From: Jidongwangia harbinensis
GTDB lineage: Bacteria; Actinomycetota; Actinomycetes; Mycobacteriales; Micromonosporaceae
DNA: 64,000 bases
Direction: 5' to 3'
NCBI RefSeq assembly: GCF_020216025.1
Contig: NZ_JAIWNC010000011.1
Span: forward strand, 1-64,000
A program made the position numbers and the translations under genes. Positions 8,433-18,607 of the stretch are shown in pieces (the first letter of the stretch is position 1; every line of letters starts with the position of its first letter). The notes below the pieces were generated by a model, which made no database searches, had not been told where the DNA came from, and was given only the letters and a program-made list of their open reading frames with translations.

Positions 8433-8459
8433 GTTTCGCCGGACCGCGGCAGTGGGCAA
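8433..8459 (+). promoter_or_regulatory. SigB-like promoter, leaderless, for GlsB-family gene
   Basis: GTTTC at 8433-8437, a 16-base spacer, GGGCAA at 8454-8459, then exactly 9 bases to ATG 8469. The same 9-base geometry is seen at 14389 and 63025. The -10 is imperfect, so confidence is limited. Confidence 0.4.
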
Positions 8460-8468
8460 TCCATGCCC

Positions 8469-8735
8469 ATGGAAGTCACCGGCTTTTTCACCGCCATCCT
8501 CATCGGCCTGATCATCGGTGCGGCCGGCCGCCTGGTCGTGCCCGGCCGGCAGCGCATCCCGCTCTGGTTGACGCTGGTCATCGGCGTCGTCGCCGCCATT
8601 CTCGGCACCCTGGTGGCCGGCGCGTTCGGGGTCGCGGACACGGGCGGCATCGACTGGATCGAACTGGTCCTGCAGGTCGGCTTCGCGGCCGTGGGCGTCG
8701 CCATCGCGGGCGGCGTGGGGTCCCGCCGGCGGTGA
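8469..8735 (+). CDS. GlsB/YeaQ/YmgE-family stress membrane protein
   Basis: An 88-residue integral membrane protein of the transglycosylase-associated family. It has three hydrophobic segments with the family hallmarks GLIIGAAGRLVVPGRQ near the N-terminus and AGGVGSRR at the end. Relatives are induced by general or envelope stress; the molecular role is unknown. ATG 8469 (MEVTGFF) is preferred over ATG 8463 because homologues start there and because a SigB-like -10 ends 9 bases upstream, giving a leaderless message. Confidence 0.85.
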   Translation: MEVTGFFTAILIGLIIGAAGRLVVPGRQRIPLWLTLVIGVVAAILGTLVAGAFGVADTGGIDWIELVLQVGFAAVGVAIAGGVGSRRR

Positions 8736-8822
8736 AATTCCGGCGCACCGGCGGAACCGGTCCGGCACCGCCACCGTCGTATTGCGTATCGCCGGTGGCG
8801 GCCTGGACGACGGGAGGACTTC

Positions 8823-9308
8823 GTGCGACTCAGGGGTGTTCTGTTCGGTGCGATCCTCGCGGTGGCCGCCACCGGCTGCGCCGACCGGCCCGGCGCCACG
8901 GCGGGCGCGGAACCGGCCGCGTCGCCGCCCGTGTGGAGCGAGCCGTCCGACTACAAGTTCACGTTCGAGTCGTCCTGTGGTGAGCGGGCGCTGATCGGCC
9001 GGTTCCAGGTGGCCGTGGCCGGGCACAAGGTGGCCCGCACCGAGGGCCTGGACGACGCCGGCCGGCGAGCGCTGATGCTGCGGATCGCCAACCTGGTGCC
9101 GACCCTGGGCCAGATGGAGGATCAGGCCGAACGGGCCCGGGCGGACGGTGCCGACCAGGTGACGGTGGACCGGGACCCGGCCGACGGGCACCCCACCGCG
9201 ATCCGGATCGACGCCTCGACCGGAGCCGTCGACGACGAGACCTGCTACACAATCGCGGACTACACGATCGGGGGAAAGCCCGGGTCGTTCCCGTCGTCGC
9301 CGCGCTAG
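8823..9308 (+). CDS. Lipoprotein, DUF6174-like
   Basis: A 161-residue exported lipoprotein. Residues 1-19 form a lipoprotein signal ending in a lipobox AATGC. The mature domain shows YKFTFESSCGE near the start, VTVDRDPADGHPTAIRID and DDETCYTIADYTI; the FTFES..C, G.P..I.ID, D.E..Y.I spacing is that of DUF6174, a family of unknown function found in lipoproteins. The start is GTG with GGGAGGA eight bases upstream. The chitinase lipoprotein follows 38 bases later, perhaps in the same transcript. Confidence 0.75.
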   Translation: MRLRGVLFGAILAVAATGCADRPGATAGAEPAASPPVWSEPSDYKFTFESSCGERALIGRFQVAVAGHKVARTEGLDDAGRRALMLRIANLVPTLGQMEDQAERARADGADQVTVDRDPADGHPTAIRIDASTGAVDDETCYTIADYTIGGKPGSFPSSPR

Positions 9309-9346
9309 CGTCGAGGCGTACCGCTGCCAAGGGATGGAGGCCCGTT

Positions 9347-10531
<1,185 letters not shown>

Positions 10532-10534
10532 GCG

Positions 10535-11299
10535 TCACCCGACCTGCACGTAGACGTTGTCGAGGTGGCCCTGGAACTGGTCGTTGTCCGGATAGACGCC
10601 CTTGCCGCCGATGCTCAGCGGCCGGCCGTTGACCACCGACAACGACGCCGGCACCGCGATCTGCCCGCGGACCACGCCGTCGACCAGGATCCGGAAGACC
10701 GTGCCGATCCGGCGGCACTGCACGGTGTGCCAGATGCCGTCGGCCACCGTCACGGCGCTGCGGACCAGCTTGATGCCGGTACGCGTGCCGACCAGGACGC
10801 AGCTCGGCCGGCCGGCCCGGCCGTCGATCTGGAGCTTGTACTGGCTGCCGGTGGCGGAGAAGCCCTTCTGCAGCACATTCTGTCCGGACGTGGTCTGGCT
10901 GGGCGCCAGCCGCACGGTGGCGCCGTAGGTGAACGGGCGGACGCCGGGGTTCAGGTCGGCGGCGTGCGGGCTCTGCAGCACCGCCTTGGGGCACCGGCTG
11001 CCGGCGCACTTGCGCGGGAACCGGATTCCCATGCCGGCGCCGTGCAGGATCGGCCGGATCGTGCCGCCGTAGCGGGTGACCAGGCGCATCGTGTGCCCGC
11101 GCCCGGTGCCGTCCAGGACCGGGGTGAAGCGCGCGCCGTCGAAGCCGTACCAGGCGACCGTGACCGGCAGGGCCACCTCGATCGGGAACTGCGACACGAT
11201 CGCGGCGGAACGCGGGGCGACCGCGGCGTGGGCCGCGGTCGGTGGCGCCACCAGCGTGACGGCGAGCGCCGCGGCCAGGAGGTAAGCGGGAGATCGCAT
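10535..11299 (-). CDS. Secreted LamG/concanavalin-like protein
   Basis: A 254-residue secreted protein. Signal peptide residues 1-26 (MRSPAYLLAAALAVTLVA, cleavage after AHA). The rest is one jelly-roll domain of the laminin-G/LamG type, with the typical edge motifs TVQCRRIGTVFRILVDG, PLSIGGKG and FQGHLDNVYVQV at the end. These modules bind carbohydrates or proteins; no enzymatic site is seen. The start is set at ATG 11299 because it opens the signal peptide. TAATAAT lies 6 bases upstream, a possible leaderless -10. Confidence 0.8.
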   Translation of the reverse strand: MRSPAYLLAAALAVTLVAPPTAAHAAVAPRSAAIVSQFPIEVALPVTVAWYGFDGARFTPVLDGTGRGHTMRLVTRYGGTIRPILHGAGMGIRFPRKCAGSRCPKAVLQSPHAADLNPGVRPFTYGATVRLAPSQTTSGQNVLQKGFSATGSQYKLQIDGRAGRPSCVLVGTRTGIKLVRSAVTVADGIWHTVQCRRIGTVFRILVDGVVRGQIAVPASLSVVNGRPLSIGGKGVYPDNDQFQGHLDNVYVQVG

Positions 11300-11379
11300 G
11301 TCCGAATTATTACTTGTGAACCATTTCTCCCGCCGCACCACCCCCGATCGCGCGTCGGAGGTGGCGCGGCGTGCGGCAC

Positions 11380-12882
11380 CTAGCCGACGTGGGCCGCGGC
11401 CCGATCGGTCGGCAGGTCCTCCTTCTGCACCTTGACCAGCACCGCGGTGATCACCCCGGCGAACAGGATCAGCCCGGCCGCCCAGGTGAACGCGGACGAG
11501 TAACCCTCGATCTGCGCGGCCAGCTGCTCCTGGGCCGCGGGCGGCTGACCCGGCACCACCCGGCTCGCCAGGTACGCGGTGATCGCGCTAGTCGAGATGG
11601 TGTTCAGCAGGGCCGTACCGAGCGAGCCACCGACCTGCTGGGTGGCGTTCAACGCGGCACTCGCCGCGCCGGCGTCGTGGTCCGGCACACCCACCAGTGC
11701 CAGGCTGGACAGCGGCACGAAGGTGAAGCCGAGGCCGAGACCGAGCAGGATCTGCGCCGGCATCAGGTGGGTCCAGAACCCGGTGTCGAGTTCGATGAAG
11801 CGCAGCATGAACATGCCGGCCGCGGCGAGCACCGAGCCGGCCACCATCAGCGGCTTCGCGCCGAGCCGGGGCATCAGGTTGCTGGCCATGACCGCTGCGA
11901 TCAGCACGCCCACGGTCACCGGCAGCGAGGCGAAACCGGCCTCCAGCGGCGTGTACCCGAGGACGAACTGCAGGTACAGCGTGAGGAACAGGAACGCGCC
12001 GAACAGGCCGGCGCCGACCAGCATGGAGGTCAGGTACGCCCCGCCGCGGTTACGGTCCAGCACCACGCGCAGCGGCAGCAGCGGGTTCTTGGTCCGCGCC
12101 TCGATCACCACGAAGATCGCCAGCAGGACCACCCCGGCGCCGATGAATGCGATCGTGCTGAGCGCGTCCCAGCCGTCCGAGGCGGCCTCGGTGAAGCCGT
12201 ACACCAGCGAGGTCAGGCCGAGCGTGACCACCACGGCACCGGGCACGTCGTACTTGGTGTCGCCGTGCGCCCGGCTCTCCGGCACCAGCGGGATGGCCAG
12301 GGCCAGCGCCAGACCGGCGATCGGGATGTTCACCAGCAGGCACCAGCGCCAGTCGGCGTACTCGGTGAGCACGCCGCCGAGCAGCAGGCCGACCGCCGAG
12401 CCGCCACCCGCGATGGCGCCGTACACGGCGAACGCCTTCGCCCGCTCCTTGCCCTCCGTGAACAGCACGGTGAGCAGCGCCAGCGCCGCCGGGGCGAGCA
12501 GCGCCCCGAACACGCCCTGCAGCGCCCGGGCGCCGAACAGCATCAGGCCGTTGGTGGCCAGGCCGCCGATCGCCGACGCGACCGCGAAGCCGACCGCACC
12601 CACCAGGAACGTGCGCTTGCGCCCCCAGAAGTCGGCGATCCGGCCGCCGAGCAGCAGCAGACCGCCGAACGCCAGCGTGTACGCGGTCACCACCCACTGC
12701 TGGTTCGCGGTGGAGATGCCCAGATCCTGCTTCGCCTGGGGCAGTGCGATGTTCACGATGGTGGCGTCCAGAACCACCATCAGCTGGGAGATGGCGATCA
12801 CACACAGCACGACCCAGCGGCGCGGATCCGGTTCGGTCGAAGCGCCCGTGTGGGCCCCCGTGGCTTCGGCAGCGGTGGACAT
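11380..12882 (-). CDS. MFS drug exporter, DHA2 (EmrB/QacA) family
   Basis: A 500-residue proton-coupled efflux pump of the inner membrane with about 14 hydrophobic helices. Family motifs are intact: D1 VVLDATIVNIALP near residue 38, motif A GGRIADFWGRKR in the first loop, and motif C-like GGGSAVGLLLGG in helix 5. Substrate unknown. A TTCAACG/CGTTGAA pair about 50 bases apart upstream (12892 and 12941) could be half-sites for a repressor, but no TetR gene is adjacent. It lies downstream of the NDH-2 gene on the same strand. Confidence 0.9.
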   Translation of the reverse strand: MSTAAEATGAHTGASTEPDPRRWVVLCVIAISQLMVVLDATIVNIALPQAKQDLGISTANQQWVVTAYTLAFGGLLLLGGRIADFWGRKRTFLVGAVGFAVASAIGGLATNGLMLFGARALQGVFGALLAPAALALLTVLFTEGKERAKAFAVYGAIAGGGSAVGLLLGGVLTEYADWRWCLLVNIPIAGLALALAIPLVPESRAHGDTKYDVPGAVVVTLGLTSLVYGFTEAASDGWDALSTIAFIGAGVVLLAIFVVIEARTKNPLLPLRVVLDRNRGGAYLTSMLVGAGLFGAFLFLTLYLQFVLGYTPLEAGFASLPVTVGVLIAAVMASNLMPRLGAKPLMVAGSVLAAAGMFMLRFIELDTGFWTHLMPAQILLGLGLGFTFVPLSSLALVGVPDHDAGAASAALNATQQVGGSLGTALLNTISTSAITAYLASRVVPGQPPAAQEQLAAQIEGYSSAFTWAAGLILFAGVITAVLVKVQKEDLPTDRAAAHVG

Positions 12883-13004
12883 GGTGGTCCCTTCAACGAC
12901 GTGACTGAGCGCGAGCGTACGACTGATCTTGCCCGCCGACCGTTGAATGAGACGCGGCTCGCAATTACCGGGGGTGGTCGCGCGACCGGGGAAAAACCGG
13001 TTGT

Positions 13005-14288
13005 CTAGCCCGGGAATTCGCTGTCCAGCGGCACCGAACTGCCCGGTACCAGTCCGAGCTGGACGTCCTGACGTGGCAATACCGCGTCGAGGACCCAGTC
13101 CGTCGCGACCCGCACCCGGTTACCGGGCATCGAGAGCAGATGGTAACCGCGTGTGACCACCTTGGCCGGGAAGCCACGCAGCGGAACGCCGAGCGGATTC
13201 GCCGCCGAGTCCAGCCCGCCGAGGTCCACCACGAACCCCAGGTCGTGGTGGCGGTACGCGCGGCGCCGGCCGGTGCCGTACGAGGCGGCGATGTTGCGGG
13301 CCACCGTGGCGCCCTGCCGCGTCGCGTGCTGCGCGGTCATCCCGGTGATCTCGCCCGGCCGGGTCAGGTCCGGCACCGCCGCCGCGTCGCCGCACGCGTA
13401 CACGTCCGGGTGCCCGGGCACGGTGAGGAACTCGTCCACCACCAGCCGTCCGTGCGTGGTGGGCAGGCCCAGATCGGCCACCAACGGGTCGGGGCGCACC
13501 CCGACACACCAGATCAGCGACCGGGTGGGCACGTGCTCGCCGTCGCTGAGGTGGACGCCGTCCCGCATCGCCTCCCGCACGCTGGTGCCCAGCCGCACCT
13601 GTACGCCACGGCCGCGCAGCACCTTGTCGGCGGCCACGGCCAGCCGCGGATCGAGCGACGGCAGCACCCGGTCGGCGGTGTCGAGCAGCAGCCAGCGGGG
13701 CCGCCCGGCCAGCCGTGGACGGTGCCTGACCAGCGAGTCGGTGAACAGCACCCCCTGCGCGGCGACCTCGGTGCCGGTGTAGCCGGCGCCCACCACCACG
13801 AACGTGCACCGGGCCTGCCGCTCCGCCGGGTCGTCGGTGGTGTCCGCCATCTCGATCTGCCGGGTGATGTGGTCGCGCAGGAACAGGGCCTCCGGGATGC
13901 CGCGGAAGCCGTGTGCGTACTCGGTGACGCCGGGCACCGGGAGCAGCTTGTTGACGCTGCCCGCGGCGATCACCAGCCGGTGGTACCCCAGGGTGCCCTT
14001 CTCCCCCTCCGGGTCCCGGTACGACACGGTCCGTCCGTCCAGATCGAAGCCGTCCACCTCGCCGAGCACCACCCGCACGCCGGGCAGCACGGCGGCCAGC
14101 GAGACCGAGATCCGACGGGGCTCCAGAATGCCCGCCGAGACCTCGGGCAGCAGTGGTAGGTACAGGAAGTAGTCGGTGGGGTTGACGAGCACGATGTCGG
14201 CGCCGCCGCGGGAGAGCTTCGACAGCTTGCGGGCGGCGGCGAACCCGGCGAAGCCGGCGCCGACGATGACGATGCGAGGCCGTGCCAT
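13005..14288 (-). CDS. Type II NADH dehydrogenase-like flavoprotein
   Basis: A 427-residue FAD-dependent NAD(P)H oxidoreductase resembling NDH-2, which passes electrons from NADH to menaquinone at the inner membrane face without pumping protons. The FAD-binding GxGxxG is VGAGFAGFAA near the N-terminus. A second dinucleotide fold is at VVGAGYTGTEVAAQG, and the FAD ribityl-contact motif is VYACGDAAAVPD. The C-terminal part is shorter than in classical Ndh and ends in a weak amphipathic segment. ATG 14288 follows GGAGAT. Paralogues with other acceptors exist, so the acceptor is inferred. Confidence 0.85.
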   Translation of the reverse strand: MARPRIVIVGAGFAGFAAARKLSKLSRGGADIVLVNPTDYFLYLPLLPEVSAGILEPRRISVSLAAVLPGVRVVLGEVDGFDLDGRTVSYRDPEGEKGTLGYHRLVIAAGSVNKLLPVPGVTEYAHGFRGIPEALFLRDHITRQIEMADTTDDPAERQARCTFVVVGAGYTGTEVAAQGVLFTDSLVRHRPRLAGRPRWLLLDTADRVLPSLDPRLAVAADKVLRGRGVQVRLGTSVREAMRDGVHLSDGEHVPTRSLIWCVGVRPDPLVADLGLPTTHGRLVVDEFLTVPGHPDVYACGDAAAVPDLTRPGEITGMTAQHATRQGATVARNIAASYGTGRRRAYRHHDLGFVVDLGGLDSAANPLGVPLRGFPAKVVTRGYHLLSMPGNRVRVATDWVLDAVLPRQDVQLGLVPGSSVPLDSEFPG

Positions 14289-14352
14289 GAGAAATCTCCG
14301 TCCCTCGTGCAGACGTGCCGTGGCCGATTCACGCTATCGGAGACGGCTCTTC

Positions 14353-14379
14353 GGTTCACTGGACGAGACAGACGGGTAG
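14353..14379 (+). promoter_or_regulatory. SigB-like promoter, leaderless, for GH15 gene
   Basis: GGTTC at 14353-14357, a 16-base spacer, GGGTAG at 14374-14379, then 9 bases to ATG 14389. This is the same arrangement as at 8469 and 63025. Confidence 0.45.
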
Positions 14380-14388
14380 AACGTGACC

Positions 14389-16203
14389 ATGGCGCTTCCG
14401 ATCGAGGACTACGCGGTCATCGCCGACACCCAGACCGCGGCACTGGTCGGGCGGAACGGCTCCATCGACTGGTTGTGCGTGCCGCGCTTCGACTCGGGCG
14501 CCATCTTCGCGGCGCTCCTCGGCTCCGACTCCAACGGGCACTGGACCCTGGCACCGGCGGGCGAGGTGACCGCGGTGCGCCGCCGGTACCGCCACGAGAC
14601 GCTGGTGCTGGAGACCGAGTTCGACACCGCCGAGGGCACCGTCCGGCTGATCGACTTCATGCCGCCGCGCGGCGAGGCGCCGGACGTGGTGCGGATCGTC
14701 GAGGGCGTGCGGGGCAACGTACCGATGGTCATGCATCTGCGTCTGCGCTTCGACTACGGGCACGTGGTGCCGTGGGTGTACCGGGAGCAGGACGCGCTGG
14801 TGGCGGTCGCCGGGCCGGACGCGGCCTGGCTGCGCACCCGGGTGCCGACCCGCGGGGAGAACCTGGCGACCCGGGCGGACTTCACGGTGTCCACCGGCGA
14901 GCGGGTGCCGTTCGTGCTCACCTGGCGGGCGTCGCATCTGCCGCCGCCGGAGCCGATCGACCCGATCGAGGAACTCGGCGTCACCGAGGGCTACTGGCGC
15001 GGCTGGGTGTCGGCCTGCACCTACGAGGGCGAGTGGCGGGACGCGGTGGTGCGGTCGCTGCTCACCTTGAAGGCGCTGACGTACGCGCCGACCGGCGGCA
15101 TCGTCGCGGCCGCCACCACCTCGCTGCCGGAGAAGCTGGGCGGCGTGCGGAACTGGGACTACCGCTTCTGCTGGTTGCGGGACGCCACCATCACGCTGCA
15201 GAGCCTGCTGTACTCCGGCTTCCAGAGCGAGGCGACGGCGTGGCGCAAGTGGCTGCTGCGGGCCATCGCCGGCAACCCGGCCGAACTGCAGATCATGTAC
15301 GGGGTGGCCGGCGAGCGCCGCCTCGACGAGTACATCGCGGACTGGCTGACCGGCTACGACGGCAACCCGGTCCGGATCGGCAACGCCGCCGCCGAACAGT
15401 TCCAGCTGGACGTGTACGGCGAGGTGATGGACGCGCTGCACCAGGGCCGGCGGGCCGGGCTGAAGGCCGACGACCCGGCGTGGGGCCTGCAGGTGAAGCT
15501 GATGGAGTTCGTCGAGGAGCACTGGCGGGACCCGGACGAGGGCATCTGGGAGGTCCGCGGCGGGCCGAAGCAGTTCGTGCACTCCAAGCTGATGGCGTGG
15601 GTGGCCGCCGATCGCGCGGTCAAGGCGGTCGAGGAGTTCGACCTGGACGGGCCGGCGGACCGGTGGCGGCGGCTGCGCGACGAGATCCGGGCCGAGATCC
15701 TGGACCAGGGGTACGACGCCGAGCGCCGTACGTTCACCCAGTTCTACGGCTCCACGGAACTGGACGCGGCACTGCTGATGGTGCCGCTGGTGGGTTTCCT
15801 GCCGGCCACCGACGAGCGGGTCGTCGGCACGGTCGCGGCGATCGAGGAACATCTGCTGAAGGACGGCTTCGTCCAGCGGTACACGCAGCACCCGGGCACC
15901 GATGTGGACGGTCTCCCGCCGGGCGAGGGCGCGTTCCTGGCCTGCACGTTCTGGCTCGCCGACAACTACGCGCTGATGGGCCGGCACGCCGAGGCGCGGG
16001 AGACGTTCGAGCGGCTGCTCGCGCTGCGCAACGACGTGGGCCTGCTGTCCGAGGAGTACGACACCGAGGCCCGCCGCCTGGTCGGCAACTTCCCGCAGGC
16101 GTTCAGCCACGTGCCGCTGATCGACACCGCGCGCACGCTCACCACCGCGCACGCGCACGGCCCGACCGAGTCCCGGGCCAAGGAGGGCCTGCGGGAACCG
16201 TGA
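14389..16203 (+). CDS. GH15 glucoamylase/trehalase-like hydrolase
   Basis: A 604-residue cytoplasmic glycoside hydrolase of family 15. The N-terminal beta-sandwich begins IEDYAVIADTQTAALV and contains GSIDWLC, as in actinobacterial trehalases and glucodextranases. The (alpha/alpha)6 barrel holds the substrate-binding VRNWDYRFCWLRDAT and the catalytic-base region PPGEGAFLACTFWLADNY. The family includes GH15 trehalases of mycobacteria and Streptomyces, so trehalose is the first guess and dextrin the alternative. ATG 14389 is chosen over GTG 14383 for its match to homologues and to the leaderless SigB-like promoter. It is divergent from the NDH-2 gene. Confidence 0.85.
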   Translation: MALPIEDYAVIADTQTAALVGRNGSIDWLCVPRFDSGAIFAALLGSDSNGHWTLAPAGEVTAVRRRYRHETLVLETEFDTAEGTVRLIDFMPPRGEAPDVVRIVEGVRGNVPMVMHLRLRFDYGHVVPWVYREQDALVAVAGPDAAWLRTRVPTRGENLATRADFTVSTGERVPFVLTWRASHLPPPEPIDPIEELGVTEGYWRGWVSACTYEGEWRDAVVRSLLTLKALTYAPTGGIVAAATTSLPEKLGGVRNWDYRFCWLRDATITLQSLLYSGFQSEATAWRKWLLRAIAGNPAELQIMYGVAGERRLDEYIADWLTGYDGNPVRIGNAAAEQFQLDVYGEVMDALHQGRRAGLKADDPAWGLQVKLMEFVEEHWRDPDEGIWEVRGGPKQFVHSKLMAWVAADRAVKAVEEFDLDGPADRWRRLRDEIRAEILDQGYDAERRTFTQFYGSTELDAALLMVPLVGFLPATDERVVGTVAAIEEHLLKDGFVQRYTQHPGTDVDGLPPGEGAFLACTFWLADNYALMGRHAEARETFERLLALRNDVGLLSEEYDTEARRLVGNFPQAFSHVPLIDTARTLTTAHAHGPTESRAKEGLREP

Positions 16204-16206
16204 CGG

Positions 16207-17832
16207 TCAGAGCCGGACCGCGGCCCGGGCGGCGGCCGGGTCGCGCGCCGCGAGCGCGGCCTGGGCGGCACGCCGGCAATCGTCCAGGGTGCGGGCGGCG
16301 AGCGCGGCCCGTACCGCCGGGACGGCCGGTGGCGCCATCGACAGGCTACTGACGCCGAGACCGACCAGCAGCACCGCGAAGTCCGGGTCGGCCGCCGCCT
16401 CGCCGCACACCCCGACCGGGCGGCCGACCGCGGCGCCGGCCGCGGCACAGAGCGCGACCAGCGAGAGCAGCGCGGGCTGCCACGGGTCGAGCAGGTCGGA
16501 CAGTTCGCCGCTGCGGCGGTCGGCGGCGAACGTGTACTGGCTCAGATCGTTGGTGCCGACGCTGAGGAAGTCGACCACCTGCAGGATCTCCACGGCCCGC
16601 ACCGCCGCCGCCGGCACCTCCACCATCGCGCCGACGGTGGGCAGACCGGCGTCCCGGCACAGCGCGGCGAACTGTGCGGCCTCCGCCACCGTGGTGACCA
16701 TCGGCGCCATCACCGACACCCGGGCCCGGCACCCGGCCGCGGCGGCCGCGATCGCCGCGATCTGGGTACGCAGGATGTCCTCCCGGCGGCGGGCCACCCG
16801 CAGGCCACGGATGCCCAGCGCCGGGTTCGGCTCGTGGTCCTCGCGCAGGAACGGCAGGGGCTTGTCCGCGCCGGCGTCCAGCGTCCGGACGATCACCGGG
16901 CAGTCCGGCAGGGCACGGAACACCTCGGCGTACGCGGCGGTCTGCTCGGCCTCGGTGGGCGCGTCGATGTGGTGCTGGAACAGCATCTCGGTCCGGAACA
17001 GGCCGACCCCCTCGGCGGTCCCGCCGGTCCACTCGGCGACGCCGCCGATGTTGGCCAGCAGCGCGACCGGATGCCCGTCGGCGGTACGACCGCGCAGGTC
17101 CCCGGTCACGGCCTCGATCCGCGACCGGCGCGGCGCCGCGCCGGCCGGCTCGTCCGCACCCACCGCGACCCGGCCGGTGGCGCCGTCCACCGTGACCGGC
17201 GTGCCGTCCCGGATGTCCAGCGCCCCGGCACACGCGACCACGGTGGGCAGGCCGCGGGCCCGCGCCAGGATCGCGGTGTGACTGACGAAGCTGCCCGCCG
17301 AGGTCACCACCGCGAGCACCCGCGACGGGTCCAGCATCGCCGCGTCCGCCGGGGACAGGTCCACGGCCAGCAGCACGAACGGATGTCCCGGGTCGGGCAG
17401 CGCGGGCATCGGCAGCCCCAGGCAGTGGGCCACCGCCCGGTCCCGCAGGTCGTCCAGGTCAGCGGCGCGGGCGGCGAGCAGACCACCGGCGGCGAGCAGC
17501 GCGGAGCGGTGTTCGGCGAGCACCGCGGCGACCGCGTGCGGTGCGGGGTGGCCGGCCCGTACCGCCATCGCGACGCCGTCCCGCAGCGTACGGTCGCCGG
17601 CCAGCGCCGCCTGCACCCGGAGGATCTCCGCGGTGGTCGGTTCCGCGGCCGCGGCGGCGCGCTCGCCGATGTCCCGGCACACCGCGTCGATCGCGGCGTA
17701 CGCCCGGTCCAGCTCGGCGTCCGGATCGGTCACCGGGTGCGGGGGCGGCAGCCGGGGCGGGTCGGCCAGCCGGTACGCGGGCCCGGTGGCGACGCCCGCG
17801 CTGGCGCCCAGCCCGCGCAGTACCTCGGTCAT
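16207..17832 (-). CDS. ptsI: PTS Enzyme I
   Basis: Phosphoenolpyruvate-protein phosphotransferase of 541 residues; it takes phosphate from PEP and passes it to HPr. The phospho-His is His185 in SFVSHTAILARA. The PEP-binding domain shows EGVGLFRTEML, TLDAGADKPLPF, GTNDLSQYTFA and the acid/base Cys region GVCGEAA. It is slightly shorter than the usual 570 residues because of a compact HPr-binding domain. It is the last gene of the mannitol-type PTS operon and overlaps ptsH by 4 bases (ATGA). Confidence 0.95.
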   Translation of the reverse strand: MTEVLRGLGASAGVATGPAYRLADPPRLPPPHPVTDPDAELDRAYAAIDAVCRDIGERAAAAAEPTTAEILRVQAALAGDRTLRDGVAMAVRAGHPAPHAVAAVLAEHRSALLAAGGLLAARAADLDDLRDRAVAHCLGLPMPALPDPGHPFVLLAVDLSPADAAMLDPSRVLAVVTSAGSFVSHTAILARARGLPTVVACAGALDIRDGTPVTVDGATGRVAVGADEPAGAAPRRSRIEAVTGDLRGRTADGHPVALLANIGGVAEWTGGTAEGVGLFRTEMLFQHHIDAPTEAEQTAAYAEVFRALPDCPVIVRTLDAGADKPLPFLREDHEPNPALGIRGLRVARRREDILRTQIAAIAAAAAGCRARVSVMAPMVTTVAEAAQFAALCRDAGLPTVGAMVEVPAAAVRAVEILQVVDFLSVGTNDLSQYTFAADRRSGELSDLLDPWQPALLSLVALCAAAGAAVGRPVGVCGEAAADPDFAVLLVGLGVSSLSMAPPAVPAVRAALAARTLDDCRRAAQAALAARDPAAARAAVRL

Positions 17833-18152
17833 GCGCCGCGGTCCGGGTCGGTGGCGAGCTCCGGGTCAGTGGCGAGCTCCGGGTCGGTGGCGAGCTCCGG
17901 GTCGGTGGCGAGCAGCGCGGCCAGCTCGTCCAGGGCTTCCGCGGCACCCTCGCCGTCGGCCTCCAGGGTCAGCCGGGCGCCGTGCACCGCGCCCAGCGTC
18001 AGCAGCGACAGCACGCTGTCCGCCGGCACCGGGGAGCGCCCCGGCACGCGCACCGTGACCGGCGTGGGCAGGGCACCGGCCGCACCGGCGATCCGGGCCG
18101 CGGCCCGGGCGTGCAGGCCGGCCCGCGCACCCACCGCCACCGTGCGGATCAC
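17829..18152 (-). CDS. ptsH: PTS phosphocarrier HPr with repeat tail
   Basis: HPr carries phosphate from Enzyme I to the IIA domain. The phospho-His is His14 in ARAGLHARAA, and Ser46 sits at the classic regulatory position (VPADSVLSLLTLG). The normal HPr fold ends near residue 82. After it comes an unusual C-terminal tail made of four ATDPEL/ATDPD units, encoded by an exact 18-bp DNA repeat, so this HPr is 107 residues instead of about 88. It overlaps ptsI (ATGA) and the IIA gene (4 bases). Confidence 0.95.
   Translation of the reverse strand: MIRTVAVGARAGLHARAAARIAGAAGALPTPVTVRVPGRSPVPADSVLSLLTLGAVHGARLTLEADGEGAAEALDELAALLATDPELATDPELATDPELATDPDRGA
17846..17912. repeat. 18-bp tandem repeat inside ptsH
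   Basis: The word GTGGCGAG recurs at 17851, 17869, 17887 and 17905, an exact 18-bp period, so the repeat keeps frame. It encodes ATDPEL units at the HPr C-terminus. Copy number probably varies by slippage without breaking the gene. Confidence 0.9.
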
Positions 18153-18607
18153 CGGTCGTACCCGGCGACGACCGCCCGGTTGATCATCTGGACCACGTCC
18201 CAGGCGGACCCGCAGGACCGCAGCGCCCGGGCCCGCGGCGGGTCCAACAGGATCTCGGCCAGCGCGGCGAGCAACTCGATGTGCCCGTCGCCGCGCGCCG
18301 CGATCGCCACGCAGACCGTCACCCGGCCGTTACCCCAGTCCACGCCGTCCGGGAACCGCAGCACGGCGAGCGCGTCGCGTCGCACCAGCCGGCGCGAGGT
18401 GTCCAGGCCGTGCGGAATGGCCACGCCCTCACCCAGGTACGTCGACATCACGCGCTCCCGGGCCAGCATCTCCTGCCGGTATCCCGGTGCCACCGCGCCG
18501 ATCTCCTCCAGCACGTCGGCGCACCGGTGGATCGCCGCCACCCGGTCGGTGGCCGTCTCGGCGGTGCGGACGGCACGTGCGGACAGCACGGCACGGGCCA
18601 GTCTCAT
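18149..18607 (-). CDS. mtlF: PTS mannitol/fructose-type IIA component
   Basis: A 152-residue single-domain IIA protein that accepts phosphate from HPr and gives it to IIB. The phospho-His is His66 in EGVAIPHGLD, the signature of the mannitol/fructose IIA family. MSTYLGEG just before it and FPDGVDWGN after it are family-typical. ATG 18607 is preferred over upstream in-frame codons because it gives the normal length and overlaps the stop of the tiny upstream ORF (ATGA). Gene order IIC-IIB-orf-IIA-HPr-EI makes a self-contained PTS. Confidence 0.92.
   Translation of the reverse strand: MRLARAVLSARAVRTAETATDRVAAIHRCADVLEEIGAVAPGYRQEMLARERVMSTYLGEGVAIPHGLDTSRRLVRRDALAVLRFPDGVDWGNGRVTVCVAIAARGDGHIELLAALAEILLDPPRARALRSCGSAWDVVQMINRAVVAGYDR

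Noticed and set aside
12949..12963. Fourth copy of the 61-bp repeat, from the shared word GAGACGCGGCTCGC
   Set aside because: Only about 14-15 bases match the unit at 2.2 kb; a match of this size between chosen places in GC-rich DNA is weak evidence. A genome-wide count of the word would decide.
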